A stretch of 64,000 nt of DNA from Marsupella aquatica (lineage: Eukaryota > Marchantiophyta), in the NCBI GenBank assembly GCA_973895155.1, contig OZ316895.1:4216001-4280000 (forward strand). The letters are read 5' to 3'. A program made the translations under genes and the position numbers. Below are positions 1-12,500 of this stretch, piece after piece. Each line of letters starts with the position of its first letter. The first letter of the stretch is position 1. The notes below the pieces were generated by a model. The model searched no databases. It saw only the letters and a program-made list of their open reading frames with translations, and was not told the DNA's origin.

Positions 1-1036
1 AGTGCACATTTGTATGTAAGGGTTGCTTGGATAACTCACATCGTGCAAATGTGCCCCCAACTTGTCTTCGATTGCAAATGGCAGCACTTGCAGGCAAGCA
101 GACACTGTGGGTTCGAGGATCTTTAGTACTGAATTCCCAATACTGGGTAACGTCTCAGTTCTGAGTACTAATCTTTCTTCTGTGCTGAGAGGATTATGAT
201 GTCTTATGGATGTAAGCTGGGTTTTAGCACAGCAATTTGCACCTCCAAAGTCAGCTTGCACGATTCCCTCAAAACATGTCGCGTCCACCTTCATCTTGCT
301 ATGCAGGACAATGTTCTTTCATCTTTCCTATCTAGACCTTCCAGGATTCGTCGTAAGTGGGGTCCCATATCTTAGCATGAGATTGGAATATTGTCAAAGA
401 ATGTCATGCAGAGGCAGCACTACAAATGCCAGGGCAAATAATATGACAAGTTAGTGCTGGCTACGGTAAGTGCTACTGAAACGATTGTTTCTTATCACAG
501 AAGAATTCGACAGGCTATTTTCCAATATTTTTCCAACATAGGCCGACATTTGACCACACTAATAATACCTCAATCAAAATCATGTCATGAACATCTTCCA
601 ATTGGAGTGTAGAACTGGAGGGCTATTATCTATTCTATCTCTCAAAAACCATCTTGGTCATATGTTGCTTCTCTTGTACTGTTCTAATGCCATTCGAACC
701 TCGCTTCTTCAAACCCAGAATGTTGACACAATGCAATCGATCGGTCCCATCCAAATCCGAATCCGAGACCTGACATGGGTTTGAACGAAGACTGGAAAAA
801 GAATCCAATCACCTTGTCAACATGAACAAGAATCTTATTTTTGTATACTTGTAGCATTCAACTAACCTACTTGAGTGATCTAAAAATTACTGTACTAGTT
901 GTTGTCTATCCATGTGCTGATAATTCCTCTAACAGAACTGTATTTACCGGGCCTCCCCACCATATTTAGGTCACAAATTTAAGCAGTTCTCAGATCAGTC
1001 CACTGCTTATTTGGGATGAAGGGAAATTCCGTAAAT
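1..1036. other. Intergenic, no gene recognised
   Basis: Only short open frames occur (for example about 80 codons at 206-454), with no recognisable domain and no support from composition or context. No RNA gene or clear repeat was seen. Confidence 0.5.
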
Positions 1037-1435
1037 GACTTGAGCGGCGTTGAAACTTGGCAAACTTCTATCTTGTACGTTTGGTAGGCCTGGGGGCATC
1101 AGACTAGCGTGCTAGAGGACCCACCCCACTGAGTAAACCACTTGATTGACATTGAATGGTGCAAAACTTATATCTTGTATGACTGTTAGGCCTGGGGACC
1201 AAACGACTAGAGCTAGACGACCTATTCACTAAAAGAATAAGCCTTAAGCGGCGTTGGAATGTCCTAACTTGTATCTTGTATGTTAGGCCTGGGGACCAGA
1301 CTAGCCTAGAGCTAGACAAGCCATATATCCACCAAGTACACAACTTGACTGGTCCTGAACTGTGCCAACTCATATCTTGTGTGCTAGGCCTGGGGACCAT
1401 GCTAGCGAGCTAGATGGCCATCCCCCGAGTATGCC
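1037..1435. repeat. Degenerate tandem repeat, about 100-bp unit, 4 copies
   Basis: Four imperfect copies begin near 1037, 1141, 1244 and 1344. Each carries a block like TATCTTGTATG followed by TAGGCCTGGGGACCA and an ACTAG..GAGCTAGA stretch. The copies differ by substitutions and small indels, so the array is old. A 98-codon minus-strand open frame across it is a by-product of the repeat. Function unknown. Confidence 0.8.
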
Positions 1436-1615
1436 GGTTCAACAACCCCAAGCAGCTCCATTCTATGCGGCATGCTCAAACGCTCTCACTGGGAGCATGC
1501 TAGATCACGAATTACGTCGAATGCTTTCGCAATGATCGCAGAATTCTTGCCACAACCGAAGTCAGACCGAGTTGGAATTGATCTGGACTCCTGGGATTGA
1601 GCGGCACCCCAAAGC

Positions 1616-2071
1616 TCACAATGCCTTGCCTTCGTCCCCTTTGCACGGAATAACAGCCTTGTGCAATTCTCCAGCTTGAAAGTACAGCTTCTTGTTGGGA
1701 GTGTTGATCAAACCCACAGAGAGTGTCCCCTGCACCACCTGGAGTCGCTTTGTGGATCCTTGCCGGAAGTGGAGAGGTGCATGAGTAATAACTCCAAGTC
1801 CCGTCAAAACTGGAAAGAATTTGCCAAAGCCCCTGCTGTTGAATGTAAGCGATGCCTTGGGAGCAAAAGAAGCTGTGGCTCCGTTGGCGAGGCCAGCGAA
1901 AGTGTAAAAACTGCCGTCATCAGCGATGAAGGAAAGGGTGGTCACTTCATGCACGAGGAAACCTGTCGTGAGCTCTGGACCACCGCCGCTGCACCAGACC
2001 TTCACAGTGACAAAGGCGAACGCTAGAAGACATATCAGCCCAAATATTAGGACGATGCTCTCGCGAGCCAT
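1616..2071 (-). CDS. Germin-like (cupin) protein, truncated and degenerate
   Basis: A 151-aa single-exon frame starts at ATG 2071. I prefer this start to a non-ATG extension because the first ~28 residues form a hydrophobic signal or anchor segment (VLIFGLICLLAFAFVTV). The rest resembles the germin-like cupin core: a GLGV stretch, then L-H-F-x-x-G, then V-V-Q-G-T-L-S-V-G-L-I and N-K-L-Y-F-x-x-G-E. Typical germin-like proteins are about 210-230 aa and bind Mn through a His-x-His-(x)3-4-Glu cluster. Here the corresponding stretch is T-H-A-P-L-H-F-R-Q-G-S-T-K-R, which lacks that cluster, and the C-terminal His region is missing. It is probably a decayed germin-like gene or a non-metal secreted cupin. 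Family assignment is by recognition of the core only. Confidence 0.5.
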   Translation of the reverse strand: MARESIVLIFGLICLLAFAFVTVKVWCSGGGPELTTGFLVHEVTTLSFIADDGSFYTFAGLANGATASFAPKASLTFNSRGFGKFFPVLTGLGVITHAPLHFRQGSTKRLQVVQGTLSVGLINTPNKKLYFQAGELHKAVIPCKGDEGKAL

Positions 2072-3357
2072 CGTCTGTCTGTTACATAGCTCCAAGCCGC
2101 GGTATGATTACGTGACTCTTTCGTCTGATGAAACAGCACATGCTGCTGCGTCGTCGTCTCCCTCAGACTCTTTGTTTGTCCCCAGGCCCGCGAATGAGTC
2201 GAGACAACATCTCACTTCGGCAGATCGATCGAGCTTGACAACCTGATTATATCATTCGTTCTTCCGGACGAGAAGGAAGCTTTCTTACTGCATATCAATG
2301 TCCAGAACTAGGATTTAAAATGAATGTGGAATTAGCTAGCCTACAAGCTTTGCTCCTAACGAAAACTGTAGACGACGCTAACGTTATATATTTATATTAT
2401 ACACTTTCACTGCTGGCGGCCGGCCCTGTGCTTCAGACGGCAGCAGAATTATTCCTCAGTTTATATTCCTTCATGCTGCCAATTTGGTACACCCACATCA
2501 AATAAAACAAAACCAGACTTTTGAGGATCTCAAACCTCAAAACTTGATGTACTATTAGTTTAAGGTTACTTAACTACTAGTTTAAGGTTACTTACGGATG
2601 TGGAGTACAAAATTTATGATTCATAAGTAACTTTCTGTTGTAAAGAACGATAGTCGAGATGATGCTATGCCATGACCATAAGTCTGTCTAGAGGCTAGTG
2701 AAAAAAAACGAAAGTTTAAACTTTTATACAAACCTGTGAAAAAAGGTATGTGAATTTCTTTGTGGCCAAAAGCCATCACCCTAAGCATGAATCCTTGAGA
2801 CGCCCTGTCTTCTCAGCAGATTTGGCATGCAGAGGAGACAGGTTGTTGTCCTGTCTAGAACTGATTAAACAGGAGAATTACATCCAATTACGTGAAAGAT
2901 AACTTGACAGTTTTAAATCTGCAGAACAAGTTGTCACAGCTAGTAATAGTGTAGTATATATCACACTTTCCATTATAACCCAAGCCCCAAACCCGGATAC
3001 AGGATCCCAAAGGCAACCCAATTAAAATTAAAAAGGGGGGTTGGGGGGGGGGGGGGGGGGGGGGGGTGGGGGGTGGGGGGATTGAAATAGGCAAGAAAGC
3101 CCTGAGTTGCCAACAACCACAAAAAGATTGAACCCCCCAAAATAGTAGAGAACACTGAACCTTACTAGGCAGAACACTGAAGAGCCTTATAGACCTCCGG
3201 AGTAAACTGCTTATAGGAGGGCCACCAAGAAAAAATATTCTTTCTGCAGGTGTCATGACTAGCAACAGTGGTCTACATTTTGAGTTTTAGAATTCATCAA
3301 AGGGCAAATTGGCCGGCAGCTGGCTGCTTTTCCTATGTGAGTGTATTATAGTGTATA
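2072..3357. other. Intergenic, with a poly-G tract
   Basis: AT-rich DNA without a credible gene. Positions about 3036-3080 hold a nearly unbroken G tract (interrupted by a few T), which could form G-quadruplexes. A proline-rich minus-strand open frame over it is an artefact of the homopolymer. Confidence 0.6.
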
Positions 3358-5045
3358 GCCAGCCATGCATGCTATAAGGCGGCTTCATGTTCAACCTTCC
3401 CTAAATGTGTGTGGGACAAAACAAGCTCCAAGGTGCACGTGGTCTTTCACTATTCTTCATCACATATTGCATGTAGTTTCCCAATGCATGTGTGGCTCCT
3501 GCAGAGTAGAACATTTGATAAGGTGTTTGGATCAGTGTATTTTTTAAGGTTTTTTATTTTTAGCCAGTGTGGCGAATGTTTGTTTCTCTAAGGGAGGAGA
3601 TTCTAGAAATATTCTCTGTCTGATTTATTGAATTACATTGTGACCGTCAGATATCCCTAGATTTAAGGAGGGCCATTAGATTCTGGCTAATGGGGTCCAT
3701 GATTTGGTGGAAGAGTGGCTAATGGTGTCAGAAAAATGTAACAAATATTAGCCAAAAGTGGCGAAAGTTTCTTGGGGAGGTGAAATTTGGCTCAAATTTG
3801 CACTTAAAAAAATACGCTGGTTTGGATCGACTGCTGAAACTTGTATCGACCTGTTTGAACCATCTCTCTTTACCCTGATACACAATGGGGTACACAATTT
3901 CTCTTCGGAAGAATGCTCACCTTTTTGGGTGTCAAACAGGCTTGGTACATTACAATCCAAAGAGCCCGCCAGAGATAAAATGTTGCGGTCCATCTGAGCA
4001 TCAATTGGAATTTCATCTAAACACTATAGACAGTATACAATCCAGTTTTTTTTCCCTCATGGCCTTACAAAATGCACTTTTGGAGGGAATTCACCATGAG
4101 TGTTCCATTTAAATCTTAAATTTCTTTAGTCATGAGACCTAGTGAAAGGAAGAATGAAGGGGAAATCCTAGCTTGGTGCATAGATGCGCCTCCACCCACA
4201 CCTAGACTCGTGCTCTGACATCCATAGAAAGATTTCAATCTCTTAGGTCACTTGAAGTTGAATGTTGAGCTGACATGTGGCTATCATGGGTACTAGGTGT
4301 GTCCAAAAAGACAATCTAAGTAGGCCCCACATTACGTTACGAACATTTGGACATATGCTTGCCCTATTCGCATAAAGGAAAATGCTAAAACGATAACCAT
4401 GCACAATAGGATTTTGAGTTCAAAAGAGATTATTTATAAACGAGTGAGAAAATATTTAGAATCTATAAGGAAGAGGAGAACAAAATTTGTCATTTCTTCT
4501 ATTCTTTCTCTATGAATTATTTTTTCCAAGTTACAGAAATCTAAAATTCTTTGTTGCAACAGTGTCATTGACCAGCTAGCGACTATATGTGGGCAAGAAC
4601 AAAATGGCCACAACAATGAAATGGCCACAATGACAAATTGATTGCAAGGATGAAATGACAGCAACAATGAAATGGTTGCAATCATGACAATTGTGCCACG
4701 CATCGGCAATGGGCTTGCTTATCCTATAGAAATGGCCTTATGTACAAACAAAACGCTGGAAAGGAGACTTGAAGTTTGGAAAATACCTCATGGGGTTTCA
4801 AGTATTTTACTCAGCTCAAATGGCCGCTGTTGCTCATCAGACCAGATCCACCAGGCCGCACCATCTATATATAGGATACTAGTTCAATACCCATGCGTTG
4901 CACAGAAAATGTTGAGTTGAGGCACTGAAGGAGTTGTGGAGCTAGTCAAGGAAATGTCATTGAGACGACCAAGTCACTGAGACATCTTATGTGTTGTGAA
5001 CTGTTTTCCAGAAGTGGTTTGAGGCAAGGAATGTGTTGACAGAGG
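3358..5045. repeat. Dispersed repeat, copy A
   Basis: Three blocks (about 3358-3475, 3860-4010 and 4735-5045) are similar and collinear with 6107-6725. Shared strings include AGCCAGCCATGCAT, GGGACAAAACAAG, GAATGCTCACCTTTTT and GACATCTTATGTGT. Copy A has roughly 700 bp (about 4010-4735) absent from copy B. No coding capacity was recognised; it behaves like an old non-autonomous element. Confidence 0.65.
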
Positions 5046-5299
5046 CAAGGAAGTGTTGTCCACTCCCCGGTCCACTCCAGGCTGTTTGGAATGTTGCAAA
5101 CCTGGTTGCAAAAGTGTTATCAAAGCAAAACATAGTCAGCTTATATTGAAAACCCCAAAAGACATGGGAACAGCATGGACTCTGGCCTGTGAGTTTAGAA
5201 AGAAAAGAGCTTACCTAGGGCAAGGCAAGGGGCACTGCAAGCACATCCCCATGTGCTAGGAAAATCAAGTGTCAAGGCAGGGTGTGCAAGGAAAATGGA

Positions 5300-5340
5300 A
5301 GGCCAGGCCAGGCCTGGGCTGGGCTGGGCTGGGCTGGGCA
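5300..5340. repeat. Short G/C tandem repeat (GGGCT)n
   Basis: A run of GGCCA units followed by five GGGCT units, directly visible. Confidence 0.8.
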
Positions 5341-6106
5341 TGTTGTGAGCACCCACTCGGTGTGACCATCTCAGGTCAGCCCAGTTGAGATCTAGGCACA
5401 TCCCAGCCCGGCCCAGAATGACACATCAAAAGCGATGAATGATAGGGTAAGCTATTTTATGTGTCATTTTGTGGAAGTGAAACCCCAAGCATGGCGTTGA
5501 CTTGGGCTCTTGGGGGAAAGGCGGCTTTTGGAGATCAACAACCCTTTATTGGGTTGTTCATCGTCTAGTGAGATCTGGGATCGGGCCTTTTGTTTTTTGG
5601 CGCTCTGATATATGTAGAACTAATTGCAATGAGAAGCTAAAGTTGAGATCTAGGCTTGTAGACTCGCTTGTAAAGTGAAGCCTCTCGATGGCCCCACCAA
5701 ACTTTATGTGGATGGAAAGAAGATGGGATATAATGTAAAAAGATGATCATCTATGATCATATATTGTCATCATTCCCATTAACATTCAAAGAATGGGCAT
5801 TCATGCTCTTATATCTATATGCTACTTTTGACATTAATATGTCATTCCCATTAATTAAAATTCAAAGAAAGAATGACATTGATTCTCTTATATTTATATG
5901 CTACTTTTGACATTAACATTCAAAGAATGAGCAATCAGGTTTGTATATTTATATGCTACTTTTGAAAAGCTTTGAAAAGAAAACATTGCATGGGATATAG
6001 TGTGCAACCTAGTTAACCTAACCCGACCTAACCTAGTTTTCGACTAAGGTCAGCCCTAACTATGGTTACAGTTGTAACCCTAGATCTAAGAGAAAAGCCT
6101 AACATA

Positions 6107-6725
6107 GCCAGCCATGCATCCTCCGAGGGGGCCTCATCTTCAATCTTCACCAAATGTGTTGGGACAAAACAAGATCCAAGGTGCAGGTGGTGTTTCAATA
6201 TTTTTCATCACATAATTATTGTATTTTGTTTTTGAAACTAACACTTCTCTGTTTACCCTGGTACACAAAGTTTTTGGAAGAATGCTCACCTTTTTCGGTG
6301 TCAAAAGTGTTGGGTCCATCGCCGGGGTCCATCACAATCCTATGATCAAACATTGTGGTCCATCTGAATATCAAAATGTTCATCCTATGGAAATCATGGC
6401 CTCACATGAACACAGAAACATTGGAAAAGGAGACTTGAACTTTGAGAAAAGCCTTTAATTTTGTGCCTAACTATTTCTTCTCAACTGAAAGGGCCATAAA
6501 TTGTCCCTCACCAGACCTGATCCACGAGGTTACTTGCCCCATTTATAGAAGACTAGACAGTTCAATACCCACGCTTAGTACAGAAAAATGTTGAGGTGAG
6601 GCAAGGAAGAGTTAGTGTTGTGGAGGCAAGGAAGTGTCATTGAGACATAGAACTTTCTTAGACATCTTATGTGTCATGAAGTTGCAGAAGTGGGGTTGAG
6701 GCAACTGAAAGAATATGTTGACAGC
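6107..6725. repeat. Dispersed repeat, copy B
   Basis: Same orientation and block order as copy A at 3358-5045, but shorter. Same shared strings (GGGACAAAACAAG, GAATGCTCACCTTTTT, GACATCTTATGTGT). Non-coding as far as can be seen. Confidence 0.65.
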
Positions 6726-9546
6726 TTGAGGGTTTTCATTTTCATAGAATAGACACATCATGTGCGACAAAAAATTAAATAAAGTTGTTTTATTGGTACT
6801 AGAGGAAGACACAGAAATTTTTGTGGAAGAACATTAGTGTTTTCAAAGTCAATTCTTGAGTCTTGGAAGAACATTAGCGTCATTTTAATCAAGAATTCCA
6901 AGAATAACCCAATTAGGGGTGAAAATATCAAAACTTTCTGATGTTTTAGGGAGTCTAAGGCTTAAATACGTAGCAGGTGATGGGCCATGTGAGCTAGAAT
7001 GAAGGGGAGTTTTATTCATTTTAGTGAAGTTCTCAGAAGTAGGCAGGAAGTTAGAAGGTAACGACCATATGAAATTTTGTCACATGATTCATCTTCTGCC
7101 ACATGTCAATTAATGAGTGGTAGTTTTTAAAGCCCCAAGTATGCAACTCTGTATAGTAGGCAGGGTCTACATATTTATTTATATGTCAGGACTAAAAGGT
7201 GGGCTACAGTATTGGAAAACACCTGGGTTTCCCACTTGTTCAAATTTTTCCACATGAAATCATTTTCTGTTTTTTTCTACAGTTGCATTTTTGGATTCCT
7301 CAAGATGAGAGGTACAAAAGCTTAGCAATGTTATATATGTACAGTATAAGGAATTAAAAACTGCCTTAAAAATTAATTAATTTTTGCATACCCACGTTTA
7401 AAGGTTCATACTCCTATGAAAGCTGACGGTTTAACAGGGCCGTTTGTAATAGTTGCGTTTGCAAAGGGTACACAATGATTTTATATGGTGAAACCCCACT
7501 TGAAGTTGACCTAGGCTGGAGCTCGACATAGCAGTGTGAAATATAGTTGGATGTGATGAACGGATAAGATTTCAGAGGCTATTCAGTTTGCCACCAGGAT
7601 TGACGTAGGATTTCCGTCTTGTTCCTGGCTGACTTTGTGTTGGACTTATGCGGGTCTCTTGGGCTTTTTAACTCACTGATTGCCTCGGTGCCCTTTATTG
7701 GGTATTCCGGCAACCCAAGTTTTGAGGACATTATTCGCATAATGCTAGTAACTAGGAAATTAATGTGCATAAAAACTTGACTGATTTTTTGATAACAAAC
7801 AAGAAAAAAGAAATCTCTGAATAGAAAATCCAAGCTAAAGGGTCTACAATTGACCAAAGACATCAAAGAAGTTAAAAACAAATCTTTTGATTTTGATACA
7901 AGTTATTATATTATTTTATTTGATAACATTATAATTATGTTTTACCTTTCTTATTTTTGTGATGCTTCACATAATGCCATACTCAAAAGAAGGGAGGAAT
8001 ATTGTATAAGAAATTAATGCACTCAAAATTCAAATTAATGCACTCAAAATCCAAAGAGAAAAATAACAAAACTCTTTACGCTACCGTAATGAGATCCAGG
8101 ATTGGGTCTTCTGCCTTTCAGCAGTCCTATACATATTTATAACATACTTTTGAAAAGCCTACCTCGATAGTGATAGAACACCCCCACCAAGAAAAAGTAC
8201 TTTTTAAGTTGAGCAACAATCAAGTAACCTCAATCTCCCTTTCGAGTTTCGGAGCAGTCTCTGTAACGTCCCGCACAGCCGCCTCCTTTTTTCATGAACG
8301 TTGATGTCCATGGGTTCGGATCGATCGATGGCCCGATCGATAGCGGTGCGCATTCGTGGTCGATCGACTGTTCCATGTATCAACACTCAGGGGACTTTTC
8401 GCTTTCCAGAAAGCACTTACGGTAGTCATTTGTCGATCTGTAGCAGCGCTGCCTACGGCTCGTTGCATTACGGCAGTGGATTATTTTATCCAATCCTAAG
8501 TCAGCCCGTCTACAGTTTTAAAAAGAAATCTGAGTCGAGCGTGACGTAGATGGAGCTGCATCACGCAGACGTCGAAAGTCCGACCCTAGTAGACAACTTA
8601 CTATCAAGCTGAAGACACTGCTATCAGATCAGATGACATATAAAAAGGGAGCATACGAACTTAGTCACTCAGGGCGAGAGAGATTTTTAAGACATTCGAA
8701 AGACCTCGAGAATGGCTCAAGTCCCAGTGGAGTTTGCATGCTCATTGCCTTGCATGCTCAAGCTGATTTGGAGGGAGTGTATGCCATGGGACAAGCTGTG
8801 TTAGAGAAGTTCTGAGCCAGGCACACCTCGGAAGGTCACTGCTGCCAATGCGCACTTGACCAAACAAGTCTTGAGGACTAGCTTGAGAACCTATACAAGG
8901 TAGCATTCTTCTTCCAGTGCTAACTTTTGTGTGTCTTCACTAGAGAACGTCAGATATAAGTTAAACTTTATAATAGGTCTGATATCTCAAGCTACTAAAG
9001 TCTTCAGAAATGATTGATTGTAGGGCTAGTCAAGTCACAAATGGTACTGGAGTCGGGTCTGGAGTTTGCATCTCTTTCTCTTTCTCATATCCATCCGAAG
9101 GTTCAGGAACGATCAGTTTGAACGGCTCGACATGAGTCCTGTGGTGTGCGACACTTCACTGTGAACGACGACAACAATAGGAATAAACAGACAAAACCTG
9201 GAGATCAGGGAGGAAAGAGCTAAAGAAATGATTACGGTCCCGGAAGGCATTCCATTGAAACGCGCCTTTCACCAGTACGTCTCTCCAATCGGAAAGAGGT
9301 TTCAGTAATGATTTCACCTTGAGCGGGCCAGGTGTCCAGGACCCTGTCTGTACATGACGCCACGGAATGGATTTCCAGTTGACTACTATATACATGTGGA
9401 CATTGAAAATTGAGAGGAAGCTTGCAATTGGTGGCCTGTGAGCAAACCCAGCAAAACCATACAGAGATCGGTAAAGAAGTCAGTAGCTAGCTAGGGATGC
9501 TTCTGTAATTCTGTCACTCTTTCTCCGTAATTTCGACATTATATAT
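6726..9546. other. Intergenic, AT-rich; contains one dispersed repeat
   Basis: No gene recognised. About 7134-7240 (GGCAGGGTCTACATATTTAT and flanks) recurs at about 32158-32262, so it belongs to a dispersed repeat. 8200-8560 has higher GC and short open frames in several phases, but none resembles a known protein. Confidence 0.5.
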
Positions 9547-12500
9547 ATGGAGTCCATTTTTTCATTCAGAGTGTGGGTGTGCGGGCATCTCGGTGTGCAC
9601 AACTTTCACTCAATTGCCTTCTTGCTATCGATGTTAATCTTCAACTCGCAGTGCTTGGAATTGCGTGCTGCCGATCTGCAACCACTTTATAGTCGACAGC
9701 CATATGACATGGAATACAGTAGTAATCATCTCCAAGGTGAGGCTCAAGTACTGGCGCTGAGGAACTACAGAGCTATAGCAGCTGAGAAACATCCGCATCT
9801 GCTTACTCCCGCAAGAGATCTCAAGGTGGCAAGCAGGTCGACAAGGAACGTCAGTAGCAAAGCAGTAACGGGAGCACTACGCGCGAACCTCAACGGCACA
9901 AGAGCACCAGATAGAGAAGTGCAGGCACTTGCAGCTTTCAAGGCAGCTATTTCAGGAGATCCTCTGAATGCACTGAAGAGCTGGAACGTGAGGTCTGATT
10001 CAGATGTGTGTAGTAGCTGGGCTGGCGTCACATGCTCTCCCCAGCACCCCTACCATGCGGTCACTCTGATTTTGCCAGATCTTCTACTAGCAGGAAATCT
10101 GAATTCGGTGATGTTGGAGTTCAGTCAACTTCCGTTCCTGCGACGCTTGGATCTCTCCAGTAATTTCTTCACTGGCTCTATCAGGGGGAGGTCGCTGACC
10201 AACTTTTCCCATCTCTCGTATTTCAATATTTCGCAAAACTTCCTGACTGGAGAAATCCCATCCGAGATTGGAGAGCTCCTTACTCTCCAAGATCTCGATG
10301 TCAGTGCCAATAACCTTTCTGGACTGATTCCATCTCTTGCAAACTGCTCTTTTTTGAGAGTCCTCAATTTGGGAGGAAATTTCCTTGATGGAAACATACC
10401 TCCCTGGTTCGGGACCTTGCCCAATCTTGCATCTCTGGCATTGAACAGCAATTCTCTTTCTGGCAATATCCCCAGTGAGCTGGGTAATTGCTCCTCGCTT
10501 CGTAACCTCGATGTTTCGGCTAATTACCTTCTAGGGTCCGAGCTTCCTCAAGAGCTCTCCCAGCTGCAGCTACAAACACTGCAGGCTTATAAGTGCAGCT
10601 TTGGTGGCTCTCTTCCTATGTGGATAGGAAATCTGACATCTTTGCGAGGTTTGTCCTTGTCTTACAATCGTTTCGAAGGAGAAATACCGGAAACAATAGG
10701 ACAACTGAAGCTCTTGACTGAGCTCTACCTCGGCGGTAACCTCTTGACAGTGTTACCGCTCTCCGTTTTCAATTGCACATTCCTATCTGAACTGGCACTC
10801 GAGAGTAACCTACTTACGTGCCACATCCCGCAGGAAGTAGGGTTACTAGCAAGCCTGGAAGTGCTGAGCTTGATTTACAATAACTTGACTGGTGTCATTC
10901 CTTCATTCCTTCATCCCTGGATAACTGTTCGGCCCTTGTTTTTCTTGAACTAGGGCAAAACGAGCTCATGGATCCGCAACCATTCCCATCGTGGATAGGA
11001 TCTCACATAAATTTACAAGCGATCTCTCTTCCAAAAGCGAATCTGCATGGTGAATTTCCTCAGTTCCTAGGGAACCTCTCCAATCTTCAGATCCTTTTTC
11101 TCGACCTGAACAATCTCAATGGAACTATTCCAACTTCCTTGAAAAATTGTCGCTATCTGAGGGAGCTGGTTGTACAACAGAACAATCTCACGGGTAACAT
11201 CCCGTCAGAATTGGGGCTACTGAGTTATATGGAAAGTTTCGACGTTAGTGGTAACCACCTCACAGGTTCCTTTCCAGCATTCTTTGTCAACTGGACTCAA
11301 CTGTCATTTTTTTCAGTGACAGTCAATGGCCTCAGCGGGATGCTGGAAGTCCCAACCACAGTTGGAAATTTAGACCAATTGATGTACTTTGATGCTTCTG
11401 AGAATGATTTCGTAGGATCCATTCCGGAGACACTTGGTAATGCTTCAAATATAATTACATTGTATTTATATGGCAATCGCCTCAGTGGAGCGATTCCAAG
11501 CTCGTTGGCGAATATGACGTTAACGCAGTTGGCCCTTGACCATAACCGGCTACAGGGAAACGTTCCGGTGGACCTCTTCAGCTTTGGTCGTGGGTTCGGT
11601 TTCCTCGATCTGAGTGTCAATCTCCTCGAAGGCAGCATTCCTTTCAACATTGGCGAGCTTTCTGGATTGGGCTTTTTGAATTTGAGCCACAACAACTTCA
11701 ATGGGACCATTCCTAGCTCTCTAGGAAATTGTTCCAACATGAATAAACTTGATCTTTCCAACAACCACTTTGAGGGGGTACTTCCGGCTTCGGCGATTGC
11801 GGCGATGTCCACCTCGCTCTTGTATTTGAGCCTTGCGCAAAATCTCTTTTCGGGGTTTTGGCCTAGCGAATTTAGGAAGGTGGTCAACATTCAAGTCATC
11901 AATGTATCAGCGAATTACCTCTCTGGATCTATCCCCCTAGGCCTCGGGGACTGCTTATCTCTACAAAGCTTGGATATGTCCATGAATCGTTTTACAGGAG
12001 AAATTCCGCAAGACATTGGGTTGCTTATGAGTCTCGCGTTTTTCAATGCTTCGTTCAATGAGTTTGAAGGACCTATACCTCAGATGGGACTCTTCAACAC
12101 CAGCGGCATCAATGGAGATTCATTTTTGGGAAATCCTGCTCTATGCGGTCCTCCGGGTATCATCGGACCAAACCATCACGAGTGTGCCGTGGCTCCGACG
12201 AACGTCAGCTGTCATGGAAGTTGTGAAGGTTTCAAATGCACAAACGTGTGGATACCCGTTACAGCGGCGGCAATCACTTCAATATCGCTGCTAATTGTTT
12301 TCATTGTGACTGGGATCAAGTTGCGCTGGAGTGCTTTCAGAGGTTCGAGAAACATGGATGGCGACAAAGAGGTCATGATTAACTTTGCTACTCACGTTAG
12401 ATTCACGGAAAGCGATGTGTTGCGAACAATCAATGATCCCAGCAAAGATAATATCATTGGAGGAGGGGCCTCAAGTATTGTTTACAAGGGTGTTCAGCCA

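Noticed and set aside
2888-3265. Proline-rich minus-strand frame
   Set aside because: The proline run is the translation of the poly-G tract; flanks show no coding signal.
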